Shown: positions 37,490 to 47,335, counted from the stretch's first letter. The stretch: 64,000 bases of DNA from Cytobacillus purgationiresistens (GCF_030813235.1 NZ_JAUSUB010000012.1:1-64000), one strand, 5' to 3'. Made by a program: numbers and translations. The notes: generated by a model from the letters alone, not told the origin.

Positions 37490-37503
37490 CGAATAAACGT
37501 TCG
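37490..37503. promoter_or_regulatory. LexA (DinR)-like SOS box upstream of mrfAB
   Basis: CGAATAAACGTTCG matches 13 of 14 positions of the Bacillus consensus CGAACRNRYGTTYG. It is immediately before a TAGAAT -10 on the minus strand, where LexA would block mrfAB transcription. Confidence 0.6.
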
Positions 37504-37646
37504 TGAAAAAAGAGTTTTCAGCTTCTTTTTTTCAGGTTACATTTTCCAATTTCACCCGCATGCTAATTTCCATCAAATGAATGAACCTTAAACTTGTCAC
37601 ATGAATACAATAGTATGAAAATTCCTTGTATAGGAGGGAAGTCTTA

Positions 37647-38105
37647 ATGAGTGAAAAAAGTAAAAATGAACCATTTGGAGATTTGATGAAATCAATGAAT
37701 CAGTTTTTCCATGAGAAACCAGTTAAAAATATTCTCCAATCGATGGATGACTTCTTCAAAAATCCCTTTCCTAACTCCGCTTCTTTTCATGTGGAGCTAA
37801 AAGAAAAAGACGAGAATTATGTTATTACAGCAGAGCTTCCTGGTATAAACAGGGAGCAAATTCAACTAGATGTCATCAATAATTATGTTAAAATTACGGT
37901 TAAACAGTTAAATATTTTCACAACAGAAGATGAAAATCAACAAATCACAAAAAAACAGCAATCCTTTCAGCAATCCACAAGAACGGTGCCCTTGCCTCAC
38001 CATATAAATGAAAAAAAAGTAAAGGCAACTTATGAAAATGGTCTATTAACCATTAAAGTGCCTAAGGAAAAAGGAAAAAGAATCTCACTTGATGGCAATG
38101 AATAA
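37647..38105 (+). CDS. Small heat-shock protein, Hsp20/alpha-crystallin family
   Basis: 152 aa from the ATG at 37647 (SD ATAGGAGGGA). The alpha-crystallin domain covers about residues 50-145, with the family signatures ITAELPGINREQIQ and YENGLLTIKVPK. ATP-independent holdase chaperone. Similar short forms in Bacilli are often spore-associated. Divergent from mrfAB. Confidence 0.9.
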   Translation: MSEKSKNEPFGDLMKSMNQFFHEKPVKNILQSMDDFFKNPFPNSASFHVELKEKDENYVITAELPGINREQIQLDVINNYVKITVKQLNIFTTEDENQQITKKQQSFQQSTRTVPLPHHINEKKVKATYENGLLTIKVPKEKGKRISLDGNE

Positions 38106-38168
38106 TCATAGAGAACCTCGAGTTTACAATAGATACTCAATTATAGACGCTGCACTTTTAATAAGTGC

Positions 38169-38203
38169 ATTAAAAAGCAAGCAGTATTCTATCTGCTTGC
38201 TTT
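38169..38203 (-). terminator. Intrinsic terminator containing the permease-fusion stop codon
   Basis: Stem AAAGCAAGCAG / CTGCTTGCTTT; the stop codon of the minus-strand gene lies in its loop (38189-38191). On the minus strand a T-run follows. It also separates the convergent hsp20. Confidence 0.8.
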
Positions 38204-40555
38204 CGTACTGAGCCAATTATTGAAAGATCCTCTCGGTACACTGAAATAGCTTGAAGTAAACTGAATATATTCCTTCGTGTCCACTTCACTGAATTGATAT
38301 TGCTTATAGAAATCAGCTAAATATTTGCTGCTAACCTCATTCACTTCATATCCTTGCAAATGAAAATGTTCATTAACCATTTGATTGATTTGCAGTGCAG
38401 GCTGTCCGGATATAAACCCAATATCAATCAGTTCATCCAGCGGGACATTCGCACGCTGGCTACGCAAGCCTTCTATTTCAATTTTTTTCATCTGCGCTAT
38501 AGGCACAGCAAAAGCCTGGGATTCTGATTGGTTTTCAGCAATCTTTAAGTAAAGCGAAGCAGCAAATGCTGACATCCCCTCACTGATCCACGCATGGTTG
38601 TATGGATCACTGGCAATTGCTGCTTTGAAGTATTGCTGCGCAATCATTTGAACGAGTTCATAATCGAATGCTTTGTCATCTTCCTTGTTTACAGCCATTG
38701 TGATTATTCCGGGATATGACTGCGTCGAAGGCTGATCTAGGATAATATCCAACTGCTTAAACGGATATTCTCCTACTTCCTCTTGGAAAAACTGCAGAGC
38801 ACGATTGGCTAGCTGCCAAGTTCTCTCAAGATGATCTTCATCTCCACTACCTGAGAACAAACGCAGTCCAACACCTTCCCTAGCTTGCTTTTCAATCACT
38901 TCCATATCCTTCAACAACACGATGGAAAATTCTCTTACGTCCTTCATTTTTAAGTTCCCAGATGACTGCCCTGAAGCCGCATCCTTATCGGCTGAGGATG
39001 CGATTGAATAACCTTCCGGAAGTTGATAAGAAATGCCAAAATCAGAGAAATTCGTATAATGTGTATTGATTCCTTCAATTTCTTCGCCAATTTTCCACTC
39101 TCCAGCCTGATATACAGCCGCTTTAGGATACCATTCTGTTAATCTCAGAGTACCCCCTTCGGCTAACAATGTTTTTCCTTCTTCTGGTAGATTAAAAGAG
39201 TAGCTCATACTTATCTGGTGTTTCCCCTTGCTCTTCATTTCTTCAGGCAGTTTTATCTTTATTGTCTCTTCACTGACAACATAATCCACTTCTTTTTTAT
39301 TGATTGTTATACGATCAATTTCTGCTCCAGAGATTCCTTTTAATTGATAAAGGACGATGGAGTCCCAATCATCATTTGATAAATTTTTAATTTCAAGGTC
39401 CCCAGAAGCTGTAAACGCTCCTGAGTTATTCATATCCAAAGAAAGATCATATGTTGCATGACTTTCCTGCTTCACACCTATATTTGATTCATTCGTGAAG
39501 TATACATAGCATCCTGCCGCAACAAAAGTAATTGAGAGTGCCAGAAATGCCAATTGATTGGGACTGAGCTGATAAAACTTCCCTGCATTATCGTATTGTT
39601 TTCTCTTCGGATACATCTTCGGTTCATGCCCTGTCTTAATCCACGGGGTCCGCTGATAATCAGATTGGAATTTGTTTTTCAATCCTGATGCAAGCATACT
39701 AAATGCAATCGTGGTGAATAGCAGAATGATCAAAGGGACGATAAGGATATGCGTATTCCCATACACATTGCCGCGTGCTTGTCCCACAAGCCCAGAAAGC
39801 TCCTTAGTCACTGATAAATAGATAAGCGGATCGTACCGCACAATGGTACCGCCGATAAAAATGTTTACAAGCGCCAGCTGTCCCATAATTGTGATGACAT
39901 AGACTATCTCAAGTATGAACATAACGAGAAGGGATTCCTTCAATTGTGGGAAAATATGGTTCCATATCAATCTATTTCTCTTTGCGCCTAAGGTCTTTGC
40001 AGCTTCAATATATGCCAGTTGCTTGATTTCCCCCGTCTTTTGCCTGATAGAAGATACAATGCTTGGGATGCTTATCATTGATGCAATGATAATAAAAGAA
40101 GCGACGAGTGTATTTGGCTCTAAAAGAGTTGCATAATTGATCGGAGTTAAAAAGAAATAGAGTATTAAAAATAACGGTACATAGCTCCAGGCATTTTCAA
40201 AAGCAACAATGAAACTTGGCACCTTCCTCCATGTTCCGATATACATTCCGATAATTGTTCCGAAAAGCATCTTAATAATCGTTACAGCAACTGCTATGAA
40301 AACCGTATAACGGAGACCGTTTAATATCATCGATAAAAGATCATAGCCCCATTTGTCCGTTCCCAACGGATAGTCCAGTGATTCAAACGGTGTGAGAGGA
40401 GGAGCAACCACCTTCCCATCCTTATATTCAACTTCAAGTGTTGTCGTTAAAGAATGCGGTGCAAGCATAGGACCAAATATGCAAACAAATAATAAGATGG
40501 CCACAAAAAAAACACCTATATACAACGGGAAATTGATACGCAATAATTTATTCAT
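38189..40555 (-). CDS. OppC-type ABC permease fused to an M1-peptidase-like, catalytically dead ectodomain
   Basis: 788 aa. Residues 1-300 form an oligopeptide-type permease: N-terminal helix, LAPHSL and GTDKWGYD of the OppC family, and the ATPase-coupling EAA loop AYIEAAKTLGAKRNR. A further helix near 335-358 leads to an extracellular region (360-788) with M1 aminopeptidase architecture: beta domain with TEWYPKAAVY near 485, then a catalytic-type domain. The HExxH site is replaced by QMIAQ (636-640), while the third ligand E659 in WISEG remains at the exact expected spacing. Binding without hydrolysis is inferred. No ATPase or binding protein is nearby. It overlaps the upstream permease by 8 nt. 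Confidence 0.85.
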   Translation of the reverse strand: MNKLLRINFPLYIGVFFVAILLFVCIFGPMLAPHSLTTTLEVEYKDGKVVAPPLTPFESLDYPLGTDKWGYDLLSMILNGLRYTVFIAVAVTIIKMLFGTIIGMYIGTWRKVPSFIVAFENAWSYVPLFLILYFFLTPINYATLLEPNTLVASFIIIASMISIPSIVSSIRQKTGEIKQLAYIEAAKTLGAKRNRLIWNHIFPQLKESLLVMFILEIVYVITIMGQLALVNIFIGGTIVRYDPLIYLSVTKELSGLVGQARGNVYGNTHILIVPLIILLFTTIAFSMLASGLKNKFQSDYQRTPWIKTGHEPKMYPKRKQYDNAGKFYQLSPNQLAFLALSITFVAAGCYVYFTNESNIGVKQESHATYDLSLDMNNSGAFTASGDLEIKNLSNDDWDSIVLYQLKGISGAEIDRITINKKEVDYVVSEETIKIKLPEEMKSKGKHQISMSYSFNLPEEGKTLLAEGGTLRLTEWYPKAAVYQAGEWKIGEEIEGINTHYTNFSDFGISYQLPEGYSIASSADKDAASGQSSGNLKMKDVREFSIVLLKDMEVIEKQAREGVGLRLFSGSGDEDHLERTWQLANRALQFFQEEVGEYPFKQLDIILDQPSTQSYPGIITMAVNKEDDKAFDYELVQMIAQQYFKAAIASDPYNHAWISEGMSAFAASLYLKIAENQSESQAFAVPIAQMKKIEIEGLRSQRANVPLDELIDIGFISGQPALQINQMVNEHFHLQGYEVNEVSSKYLADFYKQYQFSEVDTKEYIQFTSSYFSVPRGSFNNWLSTKASR

Positions 40556-41411
40556 GGATGAACCCTCGTTTAAATAGATAGAATAAGATCCTTACAGATA
40601 CATAGACAATAAAAGAAATTAGCAGCATAGCAAAAAGGCCTACAGCCATTGCCTGCACCTCAAAGCTCTGAAAAATAAATTTTGTAATTCCCTGCACATT
40701 TAAAATATATTCAATAATAAATAGATTACCGATGGCCAAAGAAATCACCTTAACTAACTCAGCATGAATGAAGGGTTCAATATTTTTAAACACATGGTGA
40801 AAATTAATATAATTCAATTTCATGCCTTTTGCGACAGCGGTGCGAATATAATCTTCCCCACCTGTCTGATAATATTTCACCGATATCAATTTAAACATAT
40901 ACAAAGCCGGAGCCATGCCAATTAACATCGTTGGAAACCATGTATTCATCGCACCAGCATCAGGCCGGAGAGAAATGATGCGAATGCCTGTCCATTTATA
41001 GAATTTTATAGCAAATAACATCGCAAAAACGATTAAGATGAAATCTGGAATCGCTGATAAAATATTCATGACAAAATTGAAGACTTTTGTCATTCGAAAC
41101 CGGCTGATAAAAATACCAAAAATCAAACTTAAGATCAGCCCTGCATTCACACCTACTATCATAATTGTCAATGAGGTCATGAAGTTATCACCTATATCAT
41201 CAGCAATCGGCCTTTCTTGGTAGCCAACCTGATAGGTTCCCAGACTACCTTGACTTAATTGGATAATGAAGTTACCAATCGCTTCGGGTACATATTGAAA
41301 TGTCCACTCAATCGAATTTTCTTCTGGATTAATAGTAATCATAATTGGTAAAGCAGCAAGAAATATGATAAGAAAGAATATTATGACCATTTGCTGCACA
41401 AAACGCGCCAT
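40548..41411 (-). CDS. OppB-type ABC transporter permease
   Basis: 287 aa, with one N-terminal helix, an extracellular loop (about residues 30-75) and five further helices. The EAA coupling loop is visible as DYIRTAVAKGMKLNYINFHH near residue 190, so it should still engage an ATPase. Forms a heterodimer with the downstream fused OppC-type subunit. No ATPase or solute-binding gene is adjacent; partners must be encoded elsewhere. Confidence 0.83.
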   Translation of the reverse strand: MARFVQQMVIIFFLIIFLAALPIMITINPEENSIEWTFQYVPEAIGNFIIQLSQGSLGTYQVGYQERPIADDIGDNFMTSLTIMIVGVNAGLILSLIFGIFISRFRMTKVFNFVMNILSAIPDFILIVFAMLFAIKFYKWTGIRIISLRPDAGAMNTWFPTMLIGMAPALYMFKLISVKYYQTGGEDYIRTAVAKGMKLNYINFHHVFKNIEPFIHAELVKVISLAIGNLFIIEYILNVQGITKFIFQSFEVQAMAVGLFAMLLISFIVYVSVRILFYLFKRGFIHE

Positions 41412-41711
41412 TCGAGATCCTCCTAAACTAAAAATATAGCGACGTGTCGATCAGCTCCGACAGGAATGGGAGTCCATCCTTCAACCTTTAGGGAAAATGG
41501 TCTAAGGAAACCTGGAGGCAAATATCATCGCTAGATAAATCTGACTATTGCTCATGTTCTTTATTTTTCCACTTCATGAGAATATTTGTCAATCATATTT
41601 TTTATCTTATCGATTTAAAGCAGCCAGATGGTTTAGCTTGTATTCATTTGATTTCTCTTATAAACAAAGGATTTTTTGAAGGAAAGTTAATACTAATGAG
41701 GTTTCTTCAAA
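41412..41711. other. Intergenic region upstream of the permease pair
   Basis: About 300 bp, AT-rich, without a credible open frame. It should contain the promoter of the permease pair, but I see no convincing -35/-10. Nothing else recognised. Confidence 0.4.
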
Positions 41712-41735
41712 ATAAAAAGGCCTCAACTGGCCTTA
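41712..41735 (-). terminator. Intrinsic terminator downstream of yppG
   Basis: Stem AAGGCC / GGCCTT with a 6-nt loop and a T-run on the minus strand. Confidence 0.65.
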
Positions 41736-41804
41736 ATCAATAATAATGTAAATTAGATATCTACATAATAATAAGTAGCAACTTTTCAGTGACAACTTCT
41801 ATGA

Positions 41805-42413
41805 CTATACTTTAAAGAATCCGCCGACACCCTTTACCATTGAAGACATTTGATTGACTGCATTCATCATTTGCCCTGCAGTATCCATCATCTTATTAAA
41901 GTCGAGTGAACCATCTTGAGATTTAAAAGAATTCATGATGGACTGGACTCCACTAGGCTGCTTGGCAACAAATGACTGCTTTGGATATGGATTCATGTAA
42001 GGATAGGAACTTTGTGACTGAGGATTCTTAGAAACAGTTTCCTCTTCAGGAGCTAACGGATTTTGAAACACATTTTGTGTGTTAGCTGAATATTGGCCAG
42101 TAGTATGGTTCATCTCATATCCTTGGTATGTCGGTTGAGCGCCTGGGTATCCCTGCTGTGGTAAAGAGCTGTATGGCATCTGGCCCCCTCCTTGTAAAGG
42201 ATAGCTCCCTTGATAAGCTTGCATCTCCATGTATGGCATTAATGGCGCTTGTGGATTCCAATTGTTTTGGGTACCAGCATAGTTCATATACGGTTGCTGC
42301 CTCATTTGCTGAAAGTTGGACATATTCATATTATTAGGCGCATAAATATTACCATAACTCCAATTAGCCGGCGTTTGATTGTTACTTGCTCTTTGCCTTT
42401 TACGGCTAAACAT
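41805..42413 (-). CDS. yppG: YppG-like protein
   Basis: 202 aa from the ATG at 42413 (AAGGAGG 10 nt upstream). Low-complexity middle rich in Gln, Tyr, Pro, Met and Asn, then a conserved-looking C-terminus with SFKSQDGSLDFNKMMDT and MVKGVGGFFKV. This layout matches the YppG family of Bacilli, of unknown function and often linked with sporulation. Location beside yppF-yppE supports the name. Confidence 0.8.
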   Translation of the reverse strand: MFSRKRQRASNNQTPANWSYGNIYAPNNMNMSNFQQMRQQPYMNYAGTQNNWNPQAPLMPYMEMQAYQGSYPLQGGGQMPYSSLPQQGYPGAQPTYQGYEMNHTTGQYSANTQNVFQNPLAPEEETVSKNPQSQSSYPYMNPYPKQSFVAKQPSGVQSIMNSFKSQDGSLDFNKMMDTAGQMMNAVNQMSSMVKGVGGFFKV

Positions 42414-42695
42414 GGGCAAACATCCTCCTTACTATTCATCAATACAATTTATGTTGGCAACGCCCATAAGGTGAATACTAAGGAATATATCCCCGCTTTT
42501 GTCTAACTGTGTTGATTTTTGTCGGAAGTTTAAATTTTATAAAAATAATGAATGCTATTGATTCATGATACGATAAATACAAGCTTTTCGTTTTTTTCCT
42601 ATTTTTATAGCAAAATTTCATATCAGAATCAACTCAGTCGGCAGGTTACTTTGCTATAAAAAGAGATTTATCTACTTTGAGGAGGCAGATTCACA

Positions 42696-42905
42696 ATGAA
42701 TGTTCACGAACTTAAAAAGAAGTTTCAACAATTACGGGATTATACTCCTGAACATGTCAACGAGTTACTAGACTTTTCAAAAAAGGCTTATATTCACAAT
42801 GAAATTTCCATTCTGGATTATCGCAATCTTGTTCGTGACCTGGAAGCACTAGGGGCTGTAATTCCTGAGAGCTTTAGAGACGGATCCCTCATTAGTTCGA
42901 ATTAG
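42696..42905 (+). CDS. yppF: YppF-like protein
   Basis: 69 aa, helical, with KKKFQQLRDYTPEHVNELLDF at the start and the LDYRNLVRDLE segment typical of the YppF family. Strong SD TTGAGGAGGC. Unknown function. Convergent with yppE. Confidence 0.82.
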   Translation: MNVHELKKKFQQLRDYTPEHVNELLDFSKKAYIHNEISILDYRNLVRDLEALGAVIPESFRDGSLISSN

Positions 42906-42964
42906 GAGAAAAGCAAATACACATCGGAATATCCATCAGCAACTGGTTTTCGCTAATGATGGAA

Positions 42965-42998
42965 CAAAAAAAGGAGACCTCATTGAGGCTCCTTTTTT
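42965..42998. terminator. Bidirectional terminator shared by yppF and yppE
   Basis: Stem AAGGAGaCCTC / GAGGcTCCTT (one mismatch) with A-run and T-run on the two sides; the yppE stop codon (42980-42982) lies in the loop region. Confidence 0.78.
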
Positions 42999-43348
42999 TG
43001 TTCCATCGAACTGAGCAATACATTCAGTATATATTTCGCAGAATTTAATTGATTAATAAATCTTGTTTTGCTGGTTTCTGGGAAAAATGCTTGAACGGAT
43101 AAAGTCTCAATCTGCTCAAAAGCCGATACGATTTGCTGAGAGTGAAGATTTTTTGGATGGTGACAGTTCACCCACTCTGTCGCTAGAATCAGCCATTTGT
43201 CATTATCTTCCTTAACCTTATCAGCAAAGGGCTTTACCTCAGAATAAAAGTCACCTTTCTCTCCGCTTTCGCGACCTTGTGCATATCTGTTCTCAATATC
43301 ATCTATATATATCAGCATCTGTCTCGTTAACTCGATTAAATGATCCAT
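42980..43348 (-). CDS. yppE: YppE-like protein (DUF1798)
   Basis: 122 aa from the ATG at 43348 (TTGGAG 9 nt upstream). All-helical, with EWVNCHHPKNLHSQQI near residue 65 and a C-terminal helix SAKYILNVLLSS. Matches the YppE four-helix family; function unknown. It is preceded by another small helical gene. Confidence 0.82.
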   Translation of the reverse strand: MDHLIELTRQMLIYIDDIENRYAQGRESGEKGDFYSEVKPFADKVKEDNDKWLILATEWVNCHHPKNLHSQQIVSAFEQIETLSVQAFFPETSKTRFINQLNSAKYILNVLLSSMEQKKEPQ

Positions 43349-43447
43349 ATTCATCATCTCCAAAAATAAAAAGCAGCTAAAGTTTAGCTACTAATCTCAT
43401 GCCTCTATTCTATCTTAAAATCTCTATGTCGTAAACTCGGCGTGATC

Positions 43448-43702
43448 TTAGTAGCCGAGTTTAAGCTCCGCAGTATGCCGTTTAAGTTGCTCGCACTTTA
43501 CCATCTCTTTGCCTGCTGGCAACTCATCTAACGCTGCTATTTTTTCATTGCAAGCCGTCATCCTATCTGCTTGCTGTTCATGCCAATCCTCACGTATATT
43601 TGATAGATTTTCTTCAAGCACCATCTCCAACTCTTCTAATTGAGAGTAAATATCCTTAAGCATGAGTAGCAGTTCATCTTTTTCAACCATCTTAGGCTTC
43701 AT
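43448..43702 (-). CDS. Small coiled-coil protein of unknown function
   Basis: 84 aa from the ATG at 43702; the ATG three codons earlier is too close to the AAAGGAGG site. The N-terminal half is an acidic coiled coil (KDIYSQLEELEMVLEENL). It occupies the yppD position next to yppE, but I cannot confirm homology. Confidence 0.65.
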   Translation of the reverse strand: MKPKMVEKDELLLMLKDIYSQLEELEMVLEENLSNIREDWHEQQADRMTACNEKIAALDELPAGKEMVKCEQLKRHTAELKLGY

Positions 43703-44048
43703 AATCGTCATGCCTCCTTTGATATAAATGTCATGCTATCTTTCTTTGATAGTAATTGTATTCGCCTCCCCTTTTTCTAATCCTTTGCACATGACAAAAC
43801 TAGAAGGGATTCGGCAAAGAAAGAAGGAATTTTCAAACTGCTTCCCTGTTTCGACAATCCCAGTACGTTTTTTTATAAAAACAGTGTCATATCTCTATAA
43901 TTGAATAATAAATTGATATATATGAAACATTATGCCCGCCTAATACGTCAAATAAAGATGAGAAGTCCCTCACACGTCTAGTGCTTTTTATTCACCCAAT
44001 TCCTGTTTACATTTGGTATGATAGGAGATAGCTTGTGAGGTGAAATTA
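43703..44048. other. Divergent region upstream of recU
   Basis: AT-rich. An extended -10 (TGGTATGAT near 44016-44024) is a plausible recU-ponA promoter. No open frame or repeat seen. Confidence 0.45.
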
Positions 44049-44663
44049 ATGGAATTTCATTACCCTAACGGCAGGAAATACAGCCCTGTGAAAAATGAGG
44101 AAAAAACAGAAAAAAAACAGAAAAAATGGTCGTACGGCAAACGCGGTATGACTCTGGAGGACGATATTAACGAAACGAATCAATTCTATTTGGAACGCGG
44201 AATTGCCGCAATCCATAAAAAACCCACACCTGTGCAAATAGTTCAAGTTGATTATCCAAGAAGGAGTGCCGCTGTCATCAAAGAGGCGTATTTTAAACAG
44301 GCTTCTACAACTGATTATAATGGTGTATATAAAGGTAAATATATTGATTTTGAAGCGAAGGAAACACAAAATGAGTCTTCATTCCCTTTCAAAAACTTCC
44401 ATAGACATCAAATTCAGCATATGGAAACCATCTTAAAACAAAAGGGCATCTGTTTTGTCTTGCTGCGTTTCTCAACAGCAGAAGAAATATATTTACTAGA
44501 CGCAAAGGATTTACTCCTTTTTTGGGAAAGAATGGAGACAGGCGGTCGTAAATCTATGACCAAAGCCGAAATCTCTGAAAGAGGCCATCTAATCTCGCTT
44601 GGCTTTCAGCCGAGAATTGACTATATTAAAATAATAGATTATGTTTATAACCTTAATGAATGA
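44049..44663 (+). CDS. recU: Holliday junction resolvase RecU
   Basis: 204 aa from the ATG at 44049 (SD GAGG at 8 nt). [12 protein letters not shown] near residue 33, the catalytic segment YIDFEAKET near residue 103 and the [10 protein letters not shown] motif are RecU hallmarks. Resolves recombination intermediates and assists chromosome segregation. In an operon with ponA, as in B. subtilis. Confidence 0.96.
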   Translation: MEFHYPNGRKYSPVKNEEKTEKKQKKWSYGKRGMTLEDDINETNQFYLERGIAAIHKKPTPVQIVQVDYPRRSAAVIKEAYFKQASTTDYNGVYKGKYIDFEAKETQNESSFPFKNFHRHQIQHMETILKQKGICFVLLRFSTAEEIYLLDAKDLLLFWERMETGGRKSMTKAEISERGHLISLGFQPRIDYIKIIDYVYNLNE

Positions 44664-44704
44664 TTATTTTCATGTAAGGTTTTTGAAAGAAAGGAAGGAC
44701 CTAT

Positions 44705-47335
44705 ATGGCAGAACAATATAAATCAAGGGAGGAACGCCGCAAGCAATCCTCCAAGCCGAAGAAGAAGAAGTCCAGCAAAGGCATCTTCAAGCGCATCTTT
44801 TTAATACTAATCGGACTTGGAATTGTCGGTATGCTTGCTGGTGCAGCAACCTTCGCATTTATGGTAAAGGACGCCCCTAATCTTGACCCGGCGTTATTAA
44901 AAGATCCCATTCCATCTGAAATACTTGATATTGAAGGGGAGGTCGTCACCAAGGTAGGTGCTGGGAAGCTCGATTATGTGGATTATGAGAATATACCAGA
45001 CCTCGTAGAGAACGCATTTCTCGCAACAGAAGATGTGCGTTTCTATGAACATAATGGAATGGATTTAATTCGTTTAGGCGGCGCAGTCATTGCAAACGTT
45101 ACAAGAGGCTTCGGTTCTGAGGGTGCAAGTACCATTACCCAGCAGGTCGTGAAGAACTCATTCTTGAATAATGAAAAAACAATCAGCAGGAAAGCACAGG
45201 AAGCATGGCTTTCGTTCCAGCTTGAAAGAAAATATACAAAGCAAGAAATCTTTGAAATGTATGTAAACAAAATTTTCATGTCAGAAAATAGCCACGGCGT
45301 ACTGACAGCTTCACAAATTTATTACAACAAGAATCTGGATGAGCTTGAGCTGCATGAGGCTGCACTATTAGCTGGAATGCCGCAAAGCCCAAATAACTAT
45401 AACCCTTTTACTCATCCTGAGAATGCGGAAAAACGCAGAAATATTGTATTATCATTAATGAACCAGCATGGTTTTATTTCTGAGGATGAAATGAAGAATG
45501 CACAAGCACAATCTGTCACCGACGGTCTAGTGCCTGAAGAAAATCGCGTAGTAGATGATTCTCCATTAGACTCCTTTGTGGATGTAGTAATCGATGAGGT
45601 AGAAGAGAAATACCCTGACTTGGACATCTTCTCCGATGGGTTGAAAATTCATACAACCCTTGATAAAGATGCACAAGAACATATTACAACCTTGCTTAAT
45701 AGCGACGATGTCATTCAATATCCAGATGAAGAATTTCAGGCAGGTATTACATTGCTTGATTCAAAAACTGGAGAGATTCGAGCAATTGGCGGAGGACGTA
45801 ATCAGGAAGTGAAGCGTGGGTTTAACTATGCGACGGACTTGAGAAGACAAGCAGGTTCAACCTTTAAACCGATTGCTGCATACGGTCCAGTTATTGACAA
45901 TTCACAATGGGGTACTTATCATACGTTAGTGGATGAACCACACACATATACTGGCGGTACTGCTATTAATAACTGGGATAATAGCTATAAAGGGTCAATG
46001 ACAATGCGTCAGGCACTGGCTCAATCAAGAAATATACCGGCCCTAAAAGCCCTTCAAGAAGTAGGTACTGAAAAAGCCCTGGAATTTACAAATAGACTTG
46101 GATTTAACTTCAAAGATGATGAATTTTTCGAATCCGCTTCACTAGGTGCAATAGGAGTATCCCCTATTCAAATGGCAGGCGCCTATAGCGCATTCGCTAA
46201 TGAAGGCTTTTACACTGAACCACATTCCGTTAAAGAAATTGAAATGCGTGATGGTACAAAGGTAAACTTACAGCCTGAAACAGAAGCAGTTATGAACGAT
46301 TATACTGCATTTATGATTAGCGACATGTTGAAAACAGCAATCTCAAACGGTACTGGAACTATGGCTAATGTATCTGGATTACCAATAGCAGGTAAAACTG
46401 GAACGACTAACTATTCACAAGAAGACAAGGCGAAATACTCCGTACCAGACGGAGCAGTACCAGATGCCTGGTTTGCAGGATATACGACCAACTATACTGC
46501 AGCCATTTGGACTGGATATGAAAATAGACAAAATTATATAAAATCAAATAACTATGATCAAAAAATATCTCAATTGCTCTTTAAAAATATTATGGAACAC
46601 GTCTCTCAAGGAGAGGATACAGCAGATTTCGAAATGCCAAACACAGTTGAGAAAGTGGCGATTGAACGAGGCAGCAACAAGCTGGCAAGTGAATTTACGC
46701 CAAGCGATCAAATTATTTATGAATATGCCGTGAAAGGCAATGCACCTAGTCAAGTTTCAGAGAAATATGATAAGCTCGATGCTCCTTCAGGCTTGAATGC
46801 AAGCTATGACGAAGAAGCAAACGAAATTTCTCTTTCATGGGATTATGGCGACGGCGATGGTGTTCAATTTGTTGTAACAGCCGCGATTAATGGCGGTAAT
46901 GAACAAGAGATCTCGACGACTTCAGATAAAGGCTTGAAAGTAGCAAATCCTGAAGCCGGCGCTACGTATAGCTTTAAAGTCAAGGCGGTAAGAGAGGACA
47001 TGACAAGCGACTCTGCCTCTGCAAGCGTAACAATACCAAGTCCTGAAGAAGAAGAAGAGGAATTACCACCTGAGGAAAACGAAGAAAATCCTGAGGATGA
47101 CAACCAAGATGACCAAGACGGCGATGAAAATGGCGGTAATGGTAATGGCAACGGTAATGGCAACGGTAATGGTAATGGCAACGGTAATGGCAATGGTAAT
47201 GGTAATGGTAATGGTAATGGTAATGGTAATGGCAATGGCAACGGTAATGGCAACGACGGTCCGCCAGATGGTGAGGGAAATGGCGATGAAGACGACCCAA
47301 ATGCCGATGGTCAAAACAATGAGGATGGATCATAA
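44705..47335 (+). CDS. ponA: Bifunctional class A penicillin-binding protein 1A/1B
   Basis: 876 aa. Cytoplasmic basic N-terminus, membrane anchor (about residues 27-55), glycosyltransferase-51 domain with ATEDVRFYEH and STITQQVVKN, and a transpeptidase domain with the active Ser in AGSTFKPI, SRN and KTGTT. A fibronectin-III-like domain (about 695-785) and an acidic tail with a long Gly-Asn repeat end the protein. It builds lateral wall and septal peptidoglycan; GpsB, encoded in this window, is its known partner in Bacilli. SD AAGGAAGGA. Confidence 0.96.
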   Translation: MAEQYKSREERRKQSSKPKKKKSSKGIFKRIFLILIGLGIVGMLAGAATFAFMVKDAPNLDPALLKDPIPSEILDIEGEVVTKVGAGKLDYVDYENIPDLVENAFLATEDVRFYEHNGMDLIRLGGAVIANVTRGFGSEGASTITQQVVKNSFLNNEKTISRKAQEAWLSFQLERKYTKQEIFEMYVNKIFMSENSHGVLTASQIYYNKNLDELELHEAALLAGMPQSPNNYNPFTHPENAEKRRNIVLSLMNQHGFISEDEMKNAQAQSVTDGLVPEENRVVDDSPLDSFVDVVIDEVEEKYPDLDIFSDGLKIHTTLDKDAQEHITTLLNSDDVIQYPDEEFQAGITLLDSKTGEIRAIGGGRNQEVKRGFNYATDLRRQAGSTFKPIAAYGPVIDNSQWGTYHTLVDEPHTYTGGTAINNWDNSYKGSMTMRQALAQSRNIPALKALQEVGTEKALEFTNRLGFNFKDDEFFESASLGAIGVSPIQMAGAYSAFANEGFYTEPHSVKEIEMRDGTKVNLQPETEAVMNDYTAFMISDMLKTAISNGTGTMANVSGLPIAGKTGTTNYSQEDKAKYSVPDGAVPDAWFAGYTTNYTAAIWTGYENRQNYIKSNNYDQKISQLLFKNIMEHVSQGEDTADFEMPNTVEKVAIERGSNKLASEFTPSDQIIYEYAVKGNAPSQVSEKYDKLDAPSGLNASYDEEANEISLSWDYGDGDGVQFVVTAAINGGNEQEISTTSDKGLKVANPEAGATYSFKVKAVREDMTSDSASASVTIPSPEEEEEELPPEENEENPEDDNQDDQDGDENGGNGNGNGNGNGNGNGNGNGNGNGNGNGNGNGNGNGNGNGNDGPPDGEGNGDEDDPNADGQNNEDGS
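47132..47254 (+). repeat. Coding microsatellite of 6-bp GGTAAT-type units in ponA
   Basis: About twenty hexamers GGYAAY encode an uninterrupted (Gly-Asn)n tract. Third-position differences show the run is not purely recent slippage. Length variation between strains is expected. Confidence 0.9.
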
